DNA of 64,000 nucleotides, taken from assembly GCA_050300015.1 (NCBI GenBank), contig JBNKWZ010000008.1:62001-126000 (forward strand), in the 5' to 3' direction. The DNA comes from CAYZQH01 sp050300015 (GTDB lineage: Bacteria; Pseudomonadota; Gammaproteobacteria; Pseudomonadales; Cellvibrionaceae). Under the pieces are notes generated by a model that was not told the DNA's origin, ran no database searches, and saw only the letters and a list, made by a program, of their open reading frames with translations. The first letter of the stretch is position 1. Each line of letters begins with the position of its first letter. This document shows positions 1 through 10,473 of the stretch, piece by piece. A program made the translations under genes and the position numbers.

Positions 1-3000
1 GTCTTGACCCGTACCGCCAATCAATTGGGCAATGCCATCAAATAGGGTAGTTTGATTGGTGTTATTTAAGGTCAATTCGCCGGCATCGTTGCCATTGATT
101 AGCCAGTTGGCCACGATGCCATTAGCGGTCACTTCAATACTGTTATCGCCCGCGCCACCGATGATGCCGGCATTACCGTTAATCCACGCATCGGCGGATT
201 CAAAATAGAATATATCGTCACCCGCACCACCCGTTAATTGGGTTTTGCCGGTGAAGTACAGTGTGACGTCTTGGTTATTTTCTTGATAGGTTAGGGACCC
301 TTCACCTTCACCGGTAATGCGCCAGATATTTTGCTCGTCACTACCGGGTTGCACATTGCCGTAATTAGGGCCAATAAAAATTTCAGGCGCCGAGGCGAAA
401 GTCGTATTCAAGAAAGCGCCCACATTAGTGGCCGTGACCAGAGCGGTGGCATTTAAAGCGGAGATATCCAAAGTATCAATGTCAGCGCCCAAATCCATAT
501 CGTTAACTGCAGCAGTCCCGGTATAGATCACACTGTCATCGCCAGCACCCCCTAAAAGGCTGACAATGGAAACGCCCTGGGCAATATCAAAAGTATCGTT
601 ACCCGCACCACCGGATACAGTGCCCACGAGTGCGTCAGCGGCAAAAACAAACCTATCGGTTTGGTCGCCACCGCCAAAGTTTTCCATCTCTGTAGCCGTA
701 TAACCCGCGCCGATTTGGGCATCGCCATTCCCCGATATTTGCCATTCAATACCAGCACCTGGGGCAGTGGTCACGGTCACATTCACATCATCAATGCCAG
801 CGCCGCCAAACAAACGGTTACCAGCGTTGGTGGGGTTAGTGATATTAAAGGTGTCATTGCCACCGTCGCCGTATACATCCAAACCCGTTGGATCGGACAA
901 ATTAAAGACATCGCTTTGGTTGCCGCCATGAATCACTTTTAGCGTGCCTGGGTTAAAGGCTATACCGCTGTCGCCCGCCTGTGTTTCAATGCGGCCAGCG
1001 CCATTAAATTCCACAGACCAAACGTTATAAGCATTGGGTGAGAACACTTCATCACCACCCGAGATTAAACTCATGCCTGTAAAATCGGTTACACCGGCAG
1101 TACTCTCAAGGCTGCCGCTGAAGTCTTGATTTAGGCGCCATATTTCACCACCCGCATTGGCTTGAATCGTTCCTGTACCAACACCGTCTACGGTCCCGCT
1201 TATTACGCCATTTCGCTCAAAGGTAAAGCTGTCGTTTTGTGTAGCGGAGCCAGTAAGATTTTCGATATTTTGAAACGGGCTATCCGCCCAAACGGTACCA
1301 GTATTTTTACCCGTAATTGTCCAAGGTACTTCATTGGGGCTTTGAACGATGAGTGTGTCGGTACCCATACCACCATTAATATCACCAAAGCTCTCTGTTG
1401 GTATCGCACCAACTGTCACTCGAATTTGATCGTCTCCGCCACCGGCGTTGATCCTTACGTTATTACCCGTTTCAACAGTGAACTGATCAGTTCCTGTCCC
1501 GCCATGAAGTGTTCCAGGGGAGATGGTGAAAAATGCGCTGTTACCTCCAGCACTAAGCGTTAAAAAACCGCGAAAAGTCACATCCCAATTGGTATCGACA
1601 TTAGGGCCAAATAATTCTGAACCTGAATTGCTCGCGTAAAATCCACCACTGCCCATATTTTCAAATTCTGTCGCACCCGCAGTATTTTCTACAGTCCCTG
1701 AGATCAGATCATCGTTAAACCGCCAGATGTCAACTTCACCTCCGATAGTCGCGTCGCCGCCGCCATCGACACCAGATGAAATTACGCCTCCTTGTGCAAA
1801 AACGAAAGTGTCAGGACCGCCTCCACCTACAAGGCGGTCAGCGCCCGTAAAAGGAAACGTGTTTCCAACAAGCAAATATTCACCGCTACCATCACCCGTT
1901 ATATTCCAAGTACCACCCTGTTGATCGCCTTCAATGGTAAGTAGGCCTGTGGTAATAACATTTTGAACTTGGTCAACACTGATATTGGCATTCGCACCAA
2001 CAGCTTTTACTGAGCCGCTATAAAGCTGCGTCACATCTTGCGCACCAACATCCAATGAATTGACGCCGCCAGCACCTGAGATTGAAGTAACCGTGTTATT
2101 TGGGCTTAAAGTGAAATTATCGGCTTGATCGCCGCCAACTAGATTTTCTACGCCTTCAATTCTAAAATTATCTCGAAGTGTGGCAACGCCATTTTGGTCA
2201 ATTTGCCAATCAACTGCGCCGGCAGCCGAATTTTGTGATTCGAATATAAAGGTGTCGTCGCCACCATCTCCATAAAATGAAAACCCGTTGATCATACCGT
2301 TCTCAACCAAGGTCACCTTATCAAGACCGTCTCCTCCGTGAATTTCCAGCCCTGATGCCCAATCCACATTAAAAATGTCTGAGCCTGTTCCTGCATAAAT
2401 GACAGATAAAAATTGAGGGCTGAAAGTTACCCTATCACCCGTATCTGTTTGCAAGGCACCGCCACCATTGTAATTAATGGTCCAGTTTGTATTTACGTTC
2501 GGGGAGTAGACCTTCCCCTGGCCTGAAAATGTAGCAATATTTTTAAAAGATATAACGCGTCCATTATTATTTTCAAGGGTTCCCGTTAGATCATTGTTAA
2601 AACGATACGTCGCACCAGCTTCAAAACTGGATATATGATCGGCTCCGCCACCACCATCAATGCCACCTCCGATAAGCCCATCTGGATAGAAAATGAAGTT
2701 ATCTGCGCCTGTTCCGCCAACAATTGATGCTACTTTAGAGAAGTTAATAACGCTCCCGCCAACGTCCGCAATCACAGTGCTAGCCCCCGTCAATGTCCAC
2801 GTGGCATTCGCGTTAGTAGTGTTGGTTAATGTCACACCAACATTCGGCTCTAAATTTTCAATATTCTTGGTATTGAGTGGAAAACCATCCACAACTAAGC
2901 CTAGTTCTACAATATCTTGTTCAATGATGTTGGCCGTCAGTCTGAGGGTATCGCGGTCTGCACCCCCATCGATAGACCCTGGGCTAATGCCCGGTCCAAC

Positions 3001-6000
3001 AATAAAGGTATCCGCTTGGCTGCCGCCCTTAAGGTCCGAGATATTCTTAAACCGAAGCCCCTTGTTTACGACGAATTCGCTGTTGCCAAAGTACTCAACA
3101 GAGTTCGTCGCATTGGCTAACTGCACATCACCACCTTGAGCAATGGCCGTTTCAAACCCAGTAAACGCGACATCATAAAACTGCCCTGCATTAGTACCGG
3201 TCACCGTCCAACTGGATCGTCCGGCACCACTGGCATCAAACGTATCCTGCCCCGCGCCACCGTTAAAGGTAATATTGCCAAGGCCGGGAATAGCGTCTTT
3301 AATAATAACGGTGTCGTTGCCACCTAAGAGATCAATGGTACCGGTGACATTATCGCCGATACTGGCTGAGCTTAAAATTGTGACGGTATTGGCTTGGGCT
3401 GAACCTAGAGCCGAGATAACCAACCCCTGATTAAAGGACGTCGTTAGTTTAGAACCGACAATTAATTGATCCGAAAAAGTAAGATCTAATGCCGCAGAGG
3501 CCGTATCTACATCTCCCATCAGTTCTATTGTCGGTGCATCTAAAGCAACATCGCTACCACCTTCTTCACCTGTAATCACCAAGTTTCCATCAAGTGCTAT
3601 TTTTTGATTAGCGGATACACCAAGTGCAATTTGATTAATTTTGGAGTTATTAATACTTAAATCATTGACATCTGAGATAGTCACTTTAGGAATATCGATT
3701 GAGTTTGAGGAGTTAATACTAACGCCTTTAAAGTCACCCATAAGACTGATTTGCGTCGCATCATCAACATTGATGATGGTGTCGCCGCCAACGGTTATAC
3801 TACCAGCGGTTGCAATATCCCCAGGTGTGGTTTCTGGTGCTCCGCCGTTGACCATAAAATCCGTTGCAATATCAACCTTCCCAAAGGTAAGATCGGCACC
3901 TACAACTCGTGAGTTCATAGAAACGATTGCAGAATTCGCCTTCAAATTAAATAGGCCACCAACGTGCAAGTCATCCCCACCAAATTGTAATTCATAATTT
4001 ACGGGGTTTTCGAAATGGCCGCCAACATCAATGCTTAGATCACCCAAAGCAACAAAACTTATAAAGCCACGGGTATCCAGCCTATCATTCCCGTTTACCT
4101 TAAGCGAAACATTATTGCCATAAATTCCGGCGGTACCCGTAGGAAGCAAGTCATCGACGACAATATCTATATCACCCCAACCAGTAGGGTTGGCAGTATA
4201 GTAATCCGTGCTAGGCCCAGAAGACACGGGTCCCATTAAAGTAGGTGCCTTTATTGATATATCACCGCCTGTCCATGATCTTACGCCCACCTTTCCTCGA
4301 TTACTCTGAACGCTAATATCACCCTTTATATCAAAAATCGCCCAATCCCGAGGAAGATTGGTACTTGGAATAATTACCTCTGAATTTTGAATGCTTCGAT
4401 CATATCCAATACTTGCCGTCTCGATATTGCCAAAATTCAACTGATTAGTTAAAACGATGTTGGTCGATGGACCATCAATCAAATTATTCACATCAACAAA
4501 CGGCGTACTGGCATCAGTATTGAGATTTAAAATAGATGCGTAAATATTGGGTAGAAAAAAGTCTGTAGCGGAATTTATAGTTACGGAGCCGTCACCAGCA
4601 TCAATTGTAGGCGTCGTGGACGAAGCAATGGCATCACCCGATAAAAATACATCACCTCCGCCTGTGTTAATAGTTGGAGCACTTAAATCGCCTGATCGCG
4701 CAATTAACGTAACGTCTCCACCCACGCCATTTGAAGCCGTAGTATTGATTTTGCTTTGCATTGAAACGCTAAGCCCTTCAATGTAGAAATTGCCTCCGTT
4801 GGTATTCGCTTGAAAGCCTAAATAATCGCTTAAAGCACCCTGTCTCCCTAACCCTCCTACTTGGCTTGCAGGATATACTAGGTTCGGCAACGTTATGGCG
4901 GTACCATCTGCCAGCGTAAAAGCCGCGCCGCTTAGTTCAGATTCTGCACCTTCAAATGCTTTAACTTCATAATCGCCCTGAATGTTATTAGCCAGTGGAA
5001 GCGGCGCACTCCATCCAGCGTGGTAGGTGGCCGAACTGGCATTCTTCGGATCTCCAAACCCATCAAGTGAACCCGCCCCCCTAATAATAATATCCCCTGT
5101 GGTGTTTATTGAGGCTGGCATGCTTACACCAGGCAAATCCAAAAAGCCTTGGGGTTGATACGTTTGTGCTTTTGTTCCTCCACTTACAATAAAATCTCCA
5201 TTACCGAGATTATAATTTCCGTACAAAGAAAGCCTATTACCTGCATCCATAACAAGTGAAGCACCACCAGAATCAAAATCTAAACTATTTGTTGCACTTC
5301 CAACACTAAGATCATTCCCAGCGCTGATAAAAATATTTCCTCCGGGCGTGATCATTTGATTGAGCTCAACGTCTCCACCTGCGCTTATATCTGTAATGCC
5401 CCCAACCGAAGCCGCCCCGGCTGTGCGAAATAGACCTCCAGTCCTAACTGTAAAGTCACCACCAACATCTACTTCTGCTTTTTCTCCAAGAAATAGAACT
5501 CTGGCACCAGCACCTTTACTAGTCAGAGCTGTTGGGCTGCTTTGATAAGTTTGGCCATTGAACTGGAATTCAAAACCATTATTGATATCGCCCTGCTCAG
5601 TGCTTAAAAATACATCGCCGGAAGCTAATAGAAAGCCCCCATCACTCGGAGTTGAGTTAATTGAGTAAGCTGCAATAATGTTGATGTTATCAGCCCGTAG
5701 CCCATTGGTTGCCCACGCTAAAGATTCCCCTATAATATTGATATCTTGAGGCGTTGTTAGTCCAACATATTGAAAATCAATATTCCCATAGTTGCCAATG
5801 TGGCCACAAGTCGATGCCCCACAATCAGCCACCCCAGCCATTAGATTAATGTCACCTCCAATCTCGATGACTGCAGCGGCACCCGAAATATCTCCACCGG
5901 ACTCCAGTATCAAATTGTTAGTAGAAGCCGAATAAATTCCAGATCCTTGTAGGTCAATTAAATCTGTTGCTTTCAACCACAAATCGGCGCCATCAAGCAG

Positions 6001-7590
6001 AGTGCCAACTGCATTGCCGGATATTTCTGCGTCTACTGGTGCGTTATCGAAATCCAATTCACCATTCGCACCAACATTGACATTGGTTAGGCTGGGATCA
6101 AACACAATGGTGATGGTCTCGGGGTCTAGTAATAAAGCGCCGTTCTGCCCCCATTTTGAAAGTAAATCCACCTCACCCGTAAACGAAAGGCCCTTCTTCC
6201 CCGACACCTCCACAAACCCACCGTCACCCGCGGTATCACCACCGGTGGCGGTTATGGTGCCTGCGTAAGCGGTGGCACCATCGGCCCAAACAATCACTTC
6301 ACCACCATCACCCTGTGTTATGGCATCGGCTTGAATTAAGGCTTCGGGGTGTACGATGGTTTTGTCGGCGTTGCGGATTTGAGGGTTTTTGCCTTGAAAC
6401 CCACCGCCAATATTGACCGTGCCGCCGCCGGTTTCGCCGGAGGCGTTTACGCTTGCCTGCTCAAAAAGCCCCACGCGATCACCCAGCACTTTAATATCAC
6501 CACCTGTACCTGCGCCTTGGGCCTCGGCGCTGAGTTCGCCCGTGGCTTTTACGAGGGTGGTATTTTGAGCGTGAAGTTCGATATGGCCTGCGGCTGCCTG
6601 TGAACCGTCAGCGTTCAGGGCATCGGCTTTGATGCTACCGGTGTGGGTGACGTTCTCGCCAATGACCACCACGTCGCCTGCATCGAGGTTGCTACTCACA
6701 TCAATGTTGCCCGTGTTGACCACGTCGGCGCCGCCGCCTAGGGTAAAGGAGCCATCTTCGTGCATAAGCACACTGGTTTTGGGCTGCATTTCACCTGCGT
6801 TTACCGCACTGGTGAAAATGTCCTCACTCACTGAGCCGGTGAGCAGGACTTTGCCGCCTTCGGCGTTGATGTCACCGCTGTTGGACACAGCAGCGTCCAT
6901 GCCCAATTCGCTTTGTAATACCTCTTGACTCACGCGCACACCAATCATGCCAGTGTCGTCAAAGGTGAGGACGGATTCTTTGCCCGCGGCGAGGGTGACT
7001 GAGCCCAGCTTGGCGCTGATTAAACCCTGGTTATCCACGGATTGACCCTGCAACACCACATTACCACCGGTGGCGGCGTTGATGAGGCCTAGGTTGATCA
7101 CTGCGCCGTCGGCGCCTTCCACGGCACTAAAGGCAAAGTCGCCGTTCATAAAATCGTCGGGGTTAATGGCAAGGCCCGAGGCCACGAGCCCCCCCACATT
7201 AATTTGTGCATCTTTGCCAAAAAACACGCCGTTGGGGTTCATCAATATCACATGGCCGTTGGCTTCGATGTTGCCTAATATCTTGGAGCCTTCGTTGCTG
7301 AGTATGCGGTTTAAGGCCAAGGAAGAGCTGCTTGGCTGAATGAATTCCACCTTTTCATTCACGTTCACGTTAAAGCTTTGCCAGTCGATGGCGAGCTTGT
7401 CGGTGTCTTGCTTGATGGTGGTATTTAAACCGTTTTGACTAATGCTACCAGCACCGCCAACCACCGTGCCGCCCTCTGGCCCCGCCTGCGCGCCTGCGGC
7501 CCATAACAACTGTGCGGCAATGGCTACAGAGAGTTTACGGCGCAGGGGGGAAAAGCCTTTTAAAGTGAGTGTGCGGTTGGCGTTGCTCAT
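1..7590 (-). CDS. Filamentous haemagglutinin-family exoprotein (partial, runs off left edge)
   Basis: The frame stays open from the ATG at 7590 to the window edge (2530 codons; the C-terminus is missing). Residues 1-36 form a long signal peptide with a basic N-region and a probable cut after AQA. The next ~250 residues look like the TPS secretion domain of filamentous haemagglutinins, including NPNG at 118-121 followed by VFFGKDA. A long beta-helix-like region follows (recurrent 'GGD', 'ISAGGD', 'LLLDPETI'). The last ~1100 residues in view are tandem modules of the type GGxGxDxF...W.I.G...FENI.N, resembling degenerate calcium-binding nonapeptides. By family knowledge such proteins are secreted by a TpsB outer-membrane partner; none is encoded in this window. 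Probable role: surface adhesin or secreted exoprotein. I spot-checked the frame in several places and saw no stop, but did not verify every codon. Confidence 0.88.
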   Translation of the reverse strand, partial: MSNANRTLTLKGFSPLRRKLSVAIAAQLLWAAGAQAGPEGGTVVGGAGSISQNGLNTTIKQDTDKLAIDWQSFNVNVNEKVEFIQPSSSSLALNRILSNEGSKILGNIEANGHVILMNPNGVFFGKDAQINVGGLVASGLAINPDDFMNGDFAFSAVEGADGAVINLGLINAATGGNVVLQGQSVDNQGLISAKLGSVTLAAGKESVLTFDDTGMIGVRVSQEVLQSELGMDAAVSNSGDINAEGGKVLLTGSVSEDIFTSAVNAGEMQPKTSVLMHEDGSFTLGGGADVVNTGNIDVSSNLDAGDVVVIGENVTHTGSIKADALNADGSQAAAGHIELHAQNTTLVKATGELSAEAQGAGTGGDIKVLGDRVGLFEQASVNASGETGGGTVNIGGGFQGKNPQIRNADKTIVHPEALIQADAITQGDGGEVIVWADGATAYAGTITATGGDTAGDGGFVEVSGKKGLSFTGEVDLLSKWGQNGALLLDPETITIVFDPSLTNVNVGANGELDFDNAPVDAEISGNAVGTLLDGADLWLKATDLIDLQGSGIYSASTNNLILESGGDISGAAAVIEIGGDINLMAGVADCGASTCGHIGNYGNIDFQYVGLTTPQDINIIGESLAWATNGLRADNINIIAAYSINSTPSDGGFLLASGDVFLSTEQGDINNGFEFQFNGQTYQSSPTALTSKGAGARVLFLGEKAEVDVGGDFTVRTGGLFRTAGAASVGGITDISAGGDVELNQMITPGGNIFISAGNDLSVGSATNSLDFDSGGASLVMDAGNRLSLYGNYNLGNGDFIVSGGTKAQTYQPQGFLDLPGVSMPASINTTGDIIIRGAGSLDGFGDPKNASSATYHAGWSAPLPLANNIQGDYEVKAFEGAESELSGAAFTLADGTAITLPNLVYPASQVGGLGRQGALSDYLGFQANTNGGNFYIEGLSVSMQSKINTTASNGVGGDVTLIARSGDLSAPTINTGGGDVFLSGDAIASSTTPTIDAGDGSVTINSATDFFLPNIYASILNLNTDASTPFVDVNNLIDGPSTNIVLTNQLNFGNIETASIGYDRSIQNSEVIIPSTNLPRDWAIFDIKGDISVQSNRGKVGVRSWTGGDISIKAPTLMGPVSSGPSTDYYTANPTGWGDIDIVVDDLLPTGTAGIYGNNVSLKVNGNDRLDTRGFISFVALGDLSIDVGGHFENPVNYELQFGGDDLHVGGLFNLKANSAIVSMNSRVVGADLTFGKVDIATDFMVNGGAPETTPGDIATAGSITVGGDTIINVDDATQISLMGDFKGVSINSSNSIDIPKVTISDVNDLSINNSKINQIALGVSANQKIALDGNLVITGEEGGSDVALDAPTIELMGDVDTASAALDLTFSDQLIVGSKLTTSFNQGLVISALGSAQANTVTILSSASIGDNVTGTIDLLGGNDTVIIKDAIPGLGNITFNGGAGQDTFDASGAGRSSWTVTGTNAGQFYDVAFTGFETAIAQGGDVQLANATNSVEYFGNSEFVVNKGLRFKNISDLKGGSQADTFIVGPGISPGSIDGGADRDTLRLTANIIEQDIVELGLVVDGFPLNTKNIENLEPNVGVTLTNTTNANATWTLTGASTVIADVGGSVINFSKVASIVGGTGADNFIFYPDGLIGGGIDGGGGADHISSFEAGATYRFNNDLTGTLENNNGRVISFKNIATFSGQGKVYSPNVNTNWTINYNGGGALQTDTGDRVTFSPQFLSVIYAGTGSDIFNVDWASGLEIHGGDGLDKVTLVENGMINGFSFYGDGGDDTFIFESQNSAAGAVDWQIDQNGVATLRDNFRIEGVENLVGGDQADNFTLSPNNTVTSISGAGGVNSLDVGAQDVTQLYSGSVKAVGANANISVDQVQNVITTGLLTIEGDQQGGTWNITGDGSGEYLLVGNTFPFTGADRLVGGGGPDTFVFAQGGVISSGVDGGGDATIGGEVDIWRFNDDLISGTVENTAGATEFENMGSGGFYASNSGSELFGPNVDTNWDVTFRGFLTLSAGGNSAFFTISPGTLHGGTGTDQFTVETGNNVRINAGGGDDQIRVTVGAIPTESFGDINGGMGTDTLIVQSPNEVPWTITGKNTGTVWADSPFQNIENLTGSATQNDSFTFERNGVISGTVDGVGTGTIQANAGGEIWRLNQDFSGSLESTAGVTDFTGMSLISGGDEVFSPNAYNVWSVEFNGAGRIETQAGDSGIAFNPGTLKVIHGGNQSDVFNLSDPTGLDVYGDGGNDTFNITNPTNAGNRLFGGAGIDDVNVTVTTAPGAGIEWQISGNGDAQIGAGYTATEMENFGGGDQTDRFVFAADALVGTVSGGAGNDTFDIAQGVSIVSLLGGAGDDSVIYTGTAAVNDMDLGADIDTLDISALNATALVTATNVGAFLNTTFASAPEIFIGPNYGNVQPGSDEQNIWRITGEGEGSLTYQENNQDVTLYFTGKTQLTGGAGDDIFYFESADAWINGNAGIIGGAGDNSIEVTANGIVANWLINGNDAGELTLNNTNQTTLFDGIAQLIGGTGQD

Positions 7591-8440
7591 GCTCTAATGT
7601 CCTAACAAACGTGGTGATGTCGCGTTTAGTTTGATGTCTCTTGGTTAATGCTCCACCGGTTAATGCCCTACCAGTCAGCACTCTACGGTCGCTTATATTC
7701 CAATCAGGAATTAAAATATCGGCATCAAGTTTAAAATGCGCTATGGCGCGCAATCTTACAGTAATTGCTCACATACCCGCAGGGGTTTATGGCTTATTAG
7801 TGATCAATTTGGCAGAATTTTGAGCGGTACAGCAGGGCACAAAAGGCAGACGAAACCAAGCCTTTGGAGGGAGTGTGGAGCTTTGGAAAATGGCGCGGCC
7901 GAAACAGCCAACTGATTTGTGAATGCACTGGTACATTCGAATTGATACACATGGATTGCCATATCCGCGTCACTCCCTGTCTGGTGCTAAGGCGCTTGCC
8001 AACTTGCCCGCCCCCGTACCTCTAGGGCTCAAACCTATCGTATTTGAAGAAGCTTTTCAGACGCCTGGTACAGGCACCTGGCCTGTAGACTTCGTCAAAT
8101 CCCCAATCGGTCAGTTTGGGCTAATTATCGCACACTTGTTTGCCGTTTAAAACGGTTGTGCGCTGCAATACTTTGCCGTTTAGACGAATGGTGCGCCAAA
8201 GCACAGCCCCGCAAATCGCCATACTCAGGCGTCATCAGCACTCACAGCGGGTCACTCGTTTTAAACCCTTAAAAGCGCACAGTGTATGGCGTTTTTGTCT
8301 TACATCATACGGTGATAAAGTCGCACGTAAATAGCCTCTACCTGCAAAGCCTTGGCCACTGGAATTGAAGCACCGTAAAGTGAAAGAGCCAGTGGACTAT
8401 GCACCATTCGCAGCCCAAGCACCTGAACCGTGCTCTCAGC
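7591..8440. other. Non-coding gap between the exoprotein and the TonB-like gene
   Basis: These 850 bases hold no convincing gene; the short open frames lack recognisable composition or motifs. The gap must contain the exoprotein promoter, but I cannot place -35/-10 boxes. A near-palindrome CCGTTTAAAACGG lies near 8144-8156, with a related TTTGCCGTTTA word repeated about 25 bases further on. No T-tailed terminator for the TonB-like gene is evident. Confidence 0.5.
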
Positions 8441-9418
8441 CTAAGGCAAAAACTCAATGGGGTAGTTTACCGTGACCACATCTACATCCTTAGCGCCGAA
8501 TTTAAACGTTTTTACCCGTGAGACAATGCGTGACTCTAGACTGCTGTCGTTCAGCTCACTACTGACTACCTCTACGGCATCAACGCGACCATCGGGCAAA
8601 ATGGTGATGGCCAATACCAACTTGCCACGCAGAGCAGGGTTGGATCGTCGGGCACGGTTATATTGGGATTGCAGCTGCCCCTTGTAGCGGTCCATCACGA
8701 GGGTGATCTCCTCTTGCGAACGCGTATTGAGTGACACTTCACCCACGTCGTTACCATCGCCAAATTCGCCTTCGGTAGCCGCAAGCGCGGCGCGTGTGGC
8801 GGCGAGGTCTGCCTCTGTCAGCTGGGTGTTGCCGGCCGTGGTGGCATACTGTTTGGCATCCACACCGCCGCTACCTTTGCTGGCGTTAGCCGTAAGGACT
8901 TTGGCGCTTAAGCCTGCGGTCTCTTTGGCCGCTTGCTTATTGGTCACCGAGCGCTTCACCTGTTCGCTCACCTCAGGAGTGTCCATCAAATCATTGAGCT
9001 CACTCATGTGCGCCAACAGCCCTGACGCTTTGGCCTTTTCACGCGCCTTTTTCTGCGCCTCGGTCACCGGTTTTTTCACCTCTGTGGGGCGTTTACGCTC
9101 CACCTTGGGTTTTTCCGGCTCTTCGGGTTTGGGTGGTGGTGGTTTAGGTTTTGGCTTAGGTTTCACCACGGGTGGCGGTGGCTTGGGCTTTTTGCGCTCG
9201 GTAATAAATTTGGCGACGCGCTCAGGCACCACGGTTTTTTTGCGGGGTTGCTCCGGCACCTCAAGGCTTGACAGCACAAGGCCAAAAGCCAACAACGCAA
9301 CGATACACACAACCGCAATAATACTGAATAAGCGGTCGCCCGAGCGCTTCGGTTGCCAGCTTAACGCCAAGACTTTATAGGGTGCTAAGGCCATTGATTT
9401 TGCGTTAGGTTGATTCAT
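8441..9418 (-). CDS. TonB-like energy transducer with AgmX/PglI-type C-terminus
   Basis: A 325-residue inner-membrane protein. Residues ~30-50 form one transmembrane helix. A long Pro/Lys-rich stretch follows (~75-115, KPKPPPP-type), the periplasm-spanning spacer typical of TonB. The C-terminal ~90 residues (Y..QL...Y..A.R.NPAL.GKLVL.I.I.PDGRV) match the AgmX/PglI/TonB C-terminal domain seen with ExbB/ExbD-driven machines. It is the last gene of an exbB-exbD-exbD-tonB unit and starts 3 bases after the second exbD stop. Inferred role: transmit proton-motive force from the ExbBD motor to a periplasmic or outer-membrane partner. The partner is unknown; the TPR lipoproteins at 35.8-40.6 kb are candidates. 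Confidence 0.85.
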   Translation of the reverse strand: MNQPNAKSMALAPYKVLALSWQPKRSGDRLFSIIAVVCIVALLAFGLVLSSLEVPEQPRKKTVVPERVAKFITERKKPKPPPPVVKPKPKPKPPPPKPEEPEKPKVERKRPTEVKKPVTEAQKKAREKAKASGLLAHMSELNDLMDTPEVSEQVKRSVTNKQAAKETAGLSAKVLTANASKGSGGVDAKQYATTAGNTQLTEADLAATRAALAATEGEFGDGNDVGEVSLNTRSQEEITLVMDRYKGQLQSQYNRARRSNPALRGKLVLAITILPDGRVDAVEVVSSELNDSSLESRIVSRVKTFKFGAKDVDVVTVNYPIEFLP

Positions 9419-9421
9419 GGC

Positions 9422-9931
9422 TTAAGGTTTTGGCTTCGCTTTTTGGGTGGCGGCAAATGCAATTTCGGTATATTGCGATTTCTGACACGTGGCCAGAATT
9501 TTGCGCAATATGTCGTAGGCAATGTTTTCGTCCCCCATGATGGTAATGGCATGGCCTTTACCGTTTTCAGCGGGCGTTGCACGAGTCGACTTGTTGCGAA
9601 TTTGAAATTCCAATTCGGTTTTCAATGGCGCAATCACCTCGTCTTGGGCGTTGGCAATATCCTGTATTTTGGCCACCTCACGCCCTTGAATCAGCACACT
9701 CTCCGGCGTGATAGACAGCACCAAGGTTTCCTTTGGGGCTTTTTGCGCAATGGACGTGGGCAGCTTTAAATCTTTTTGGCTTGGCAATTGTGGCGTGCTG
9801 GATGAATTCACCAACAGGAAAAACACCAAAATGGTAAAAATATCCATCAACGACACCAAGTTTAAGGGTGCACCCTTATGACTGTTGTGGTGACGCTGCA
9901 TGCGCCGCGCGCGGCGAGAGGTGTTTTTCAC
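9422..9931 (-). CDS. exbD: ExbD/TolR biopolymer transport protein (second copy)
   Basis: A 169-residue ExbD/TolR-family protein with a short cytoplasmic N-terminus, one transmembrane helix and a periplasmic domain. The helix keeps the family's proton-carrying aspartate: LVSLMDIFTILVFF, with D30. The start is GTG at 9931, overlapping the stop of the preceding exbD as GTGA, so the two are probably translationally coupled. This is the canonical partner of the first ExbD, whose aspartate is replaced. Confidence 0.88.
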   Translation of the reverse strand: MKNTSRRARRMQRHHNSHKGAPLNLVSLMDIFTILVFFLLVNSSSTPQLPSQKDLKLPTSIAQKAPKETLVLSITPESVLIQGREVAKIQDIANAQDEVIAPLKTELEFQIRNKSTRATPAENGKGHAITIMGDENIAYDILRKILATCQKSQYTEIAFAATQKAKPKP

Positions 9932-10470
9932 GGTGCATCTCCTTGGGGTAGGGCATCCAGGCTTGCCTCCTGATCGGAGATGACTTCCGGCGCATCACCA
10001 ATAGACACCGCTGGGAACAACTCCACTTCTTCCAAGGTTGCAACATTCACCACTTGCGTGCTGCGCACATGGTCCATCACTTCGATCAATCGTTTATAGG
10101 GCACACGCTTATCCAACAGTAACGTGATGCTGGTTTCCTCTGGGTAGCGGCTTTTAATGGCCACCAATAATTCTGACACCGCGTTCCAATCCACTGTGTT
10201 GTCGGTCAAGTTAAATTTTTTCAAACGCCCAATGGTGGCATCGCGCACATCCAAAAACTCTGGGTGAACAATCATTTGTAACTGCAAATCAATTTTTTGC
10301 TCGGGGTTAGACTCTGAATTTAACTGCGGTAAGGTTAACTCCAACACCGTCATACGAGAGAACACGGCGGTGATTAACAAGAACGGCACCAAGATCACCA
10401 TCAAATTTAAAAAGGCGGTGATATTGAGCTCAACGGTCTCGTGGAGTGTTTTACTGCGCTTAAACTTCAT
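9928..10470 (-). CDS. exbD: ExbD/TolR-like protein with Asp-to-Asn change in the membrane helix
   Basis: A 180-residue ExbD/TolR-family protein: a single N-terminal membrane helix (~16-38) and a periplasmic domain with the usual LLLDKRVPY..LI.VMD pattern. Where ExbD and TolR carry the essential aspartate (consensus PFxDVM), this protein reads AFLNLM, with N22 encoded by AAT. It starts 3 bases after the exbB stop and overlaps the second exbD. By family knowledge the aspartate carries protons through the ExbB pore, so this copy probably cannot do so and may act as the structural half of an ExbD heterodimer. Confidence 0.87.
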   Translation of the reverse strand: MKFKRSKTLHETVELNITAFLNLMVILVPFLLITAVFSRMTVLELTLPQLNSESNPEQKIDLQLQMIVHPEFLDVRDATIGRLKKFNLTDNTVDWNAVSELLVAIKSRYPEETSITLLLDKRVPYKRLIEVMDHVRSTQVVNVATLEEVELFPAVSIGDAPEVISDQEASLDALPQGDAP

Positions 10471-10473
10471 GGG

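Noticed and set aside
1..7590. Numerous short plus-strand frames over the exoprotein gene
   Set aside because: They are reverse-strand shadows rich in Pro/Ser/Ala; the minus frame gives one long coherent protein.
8357..8396. CCACTGG/CCAGTGG inverted repeat after the TonB-like gene
   Set aside because: The loop is long and no T-run follows, so it does not qualify as a terminator.
8703..9380. A 225-codon plus-strand frame antisense to the TonB-like gene
   Set aside because: A mirror frame of the Pro/Lys-rich coding sequence, giving a low-complexity Gly/Ser product with no independent signal.
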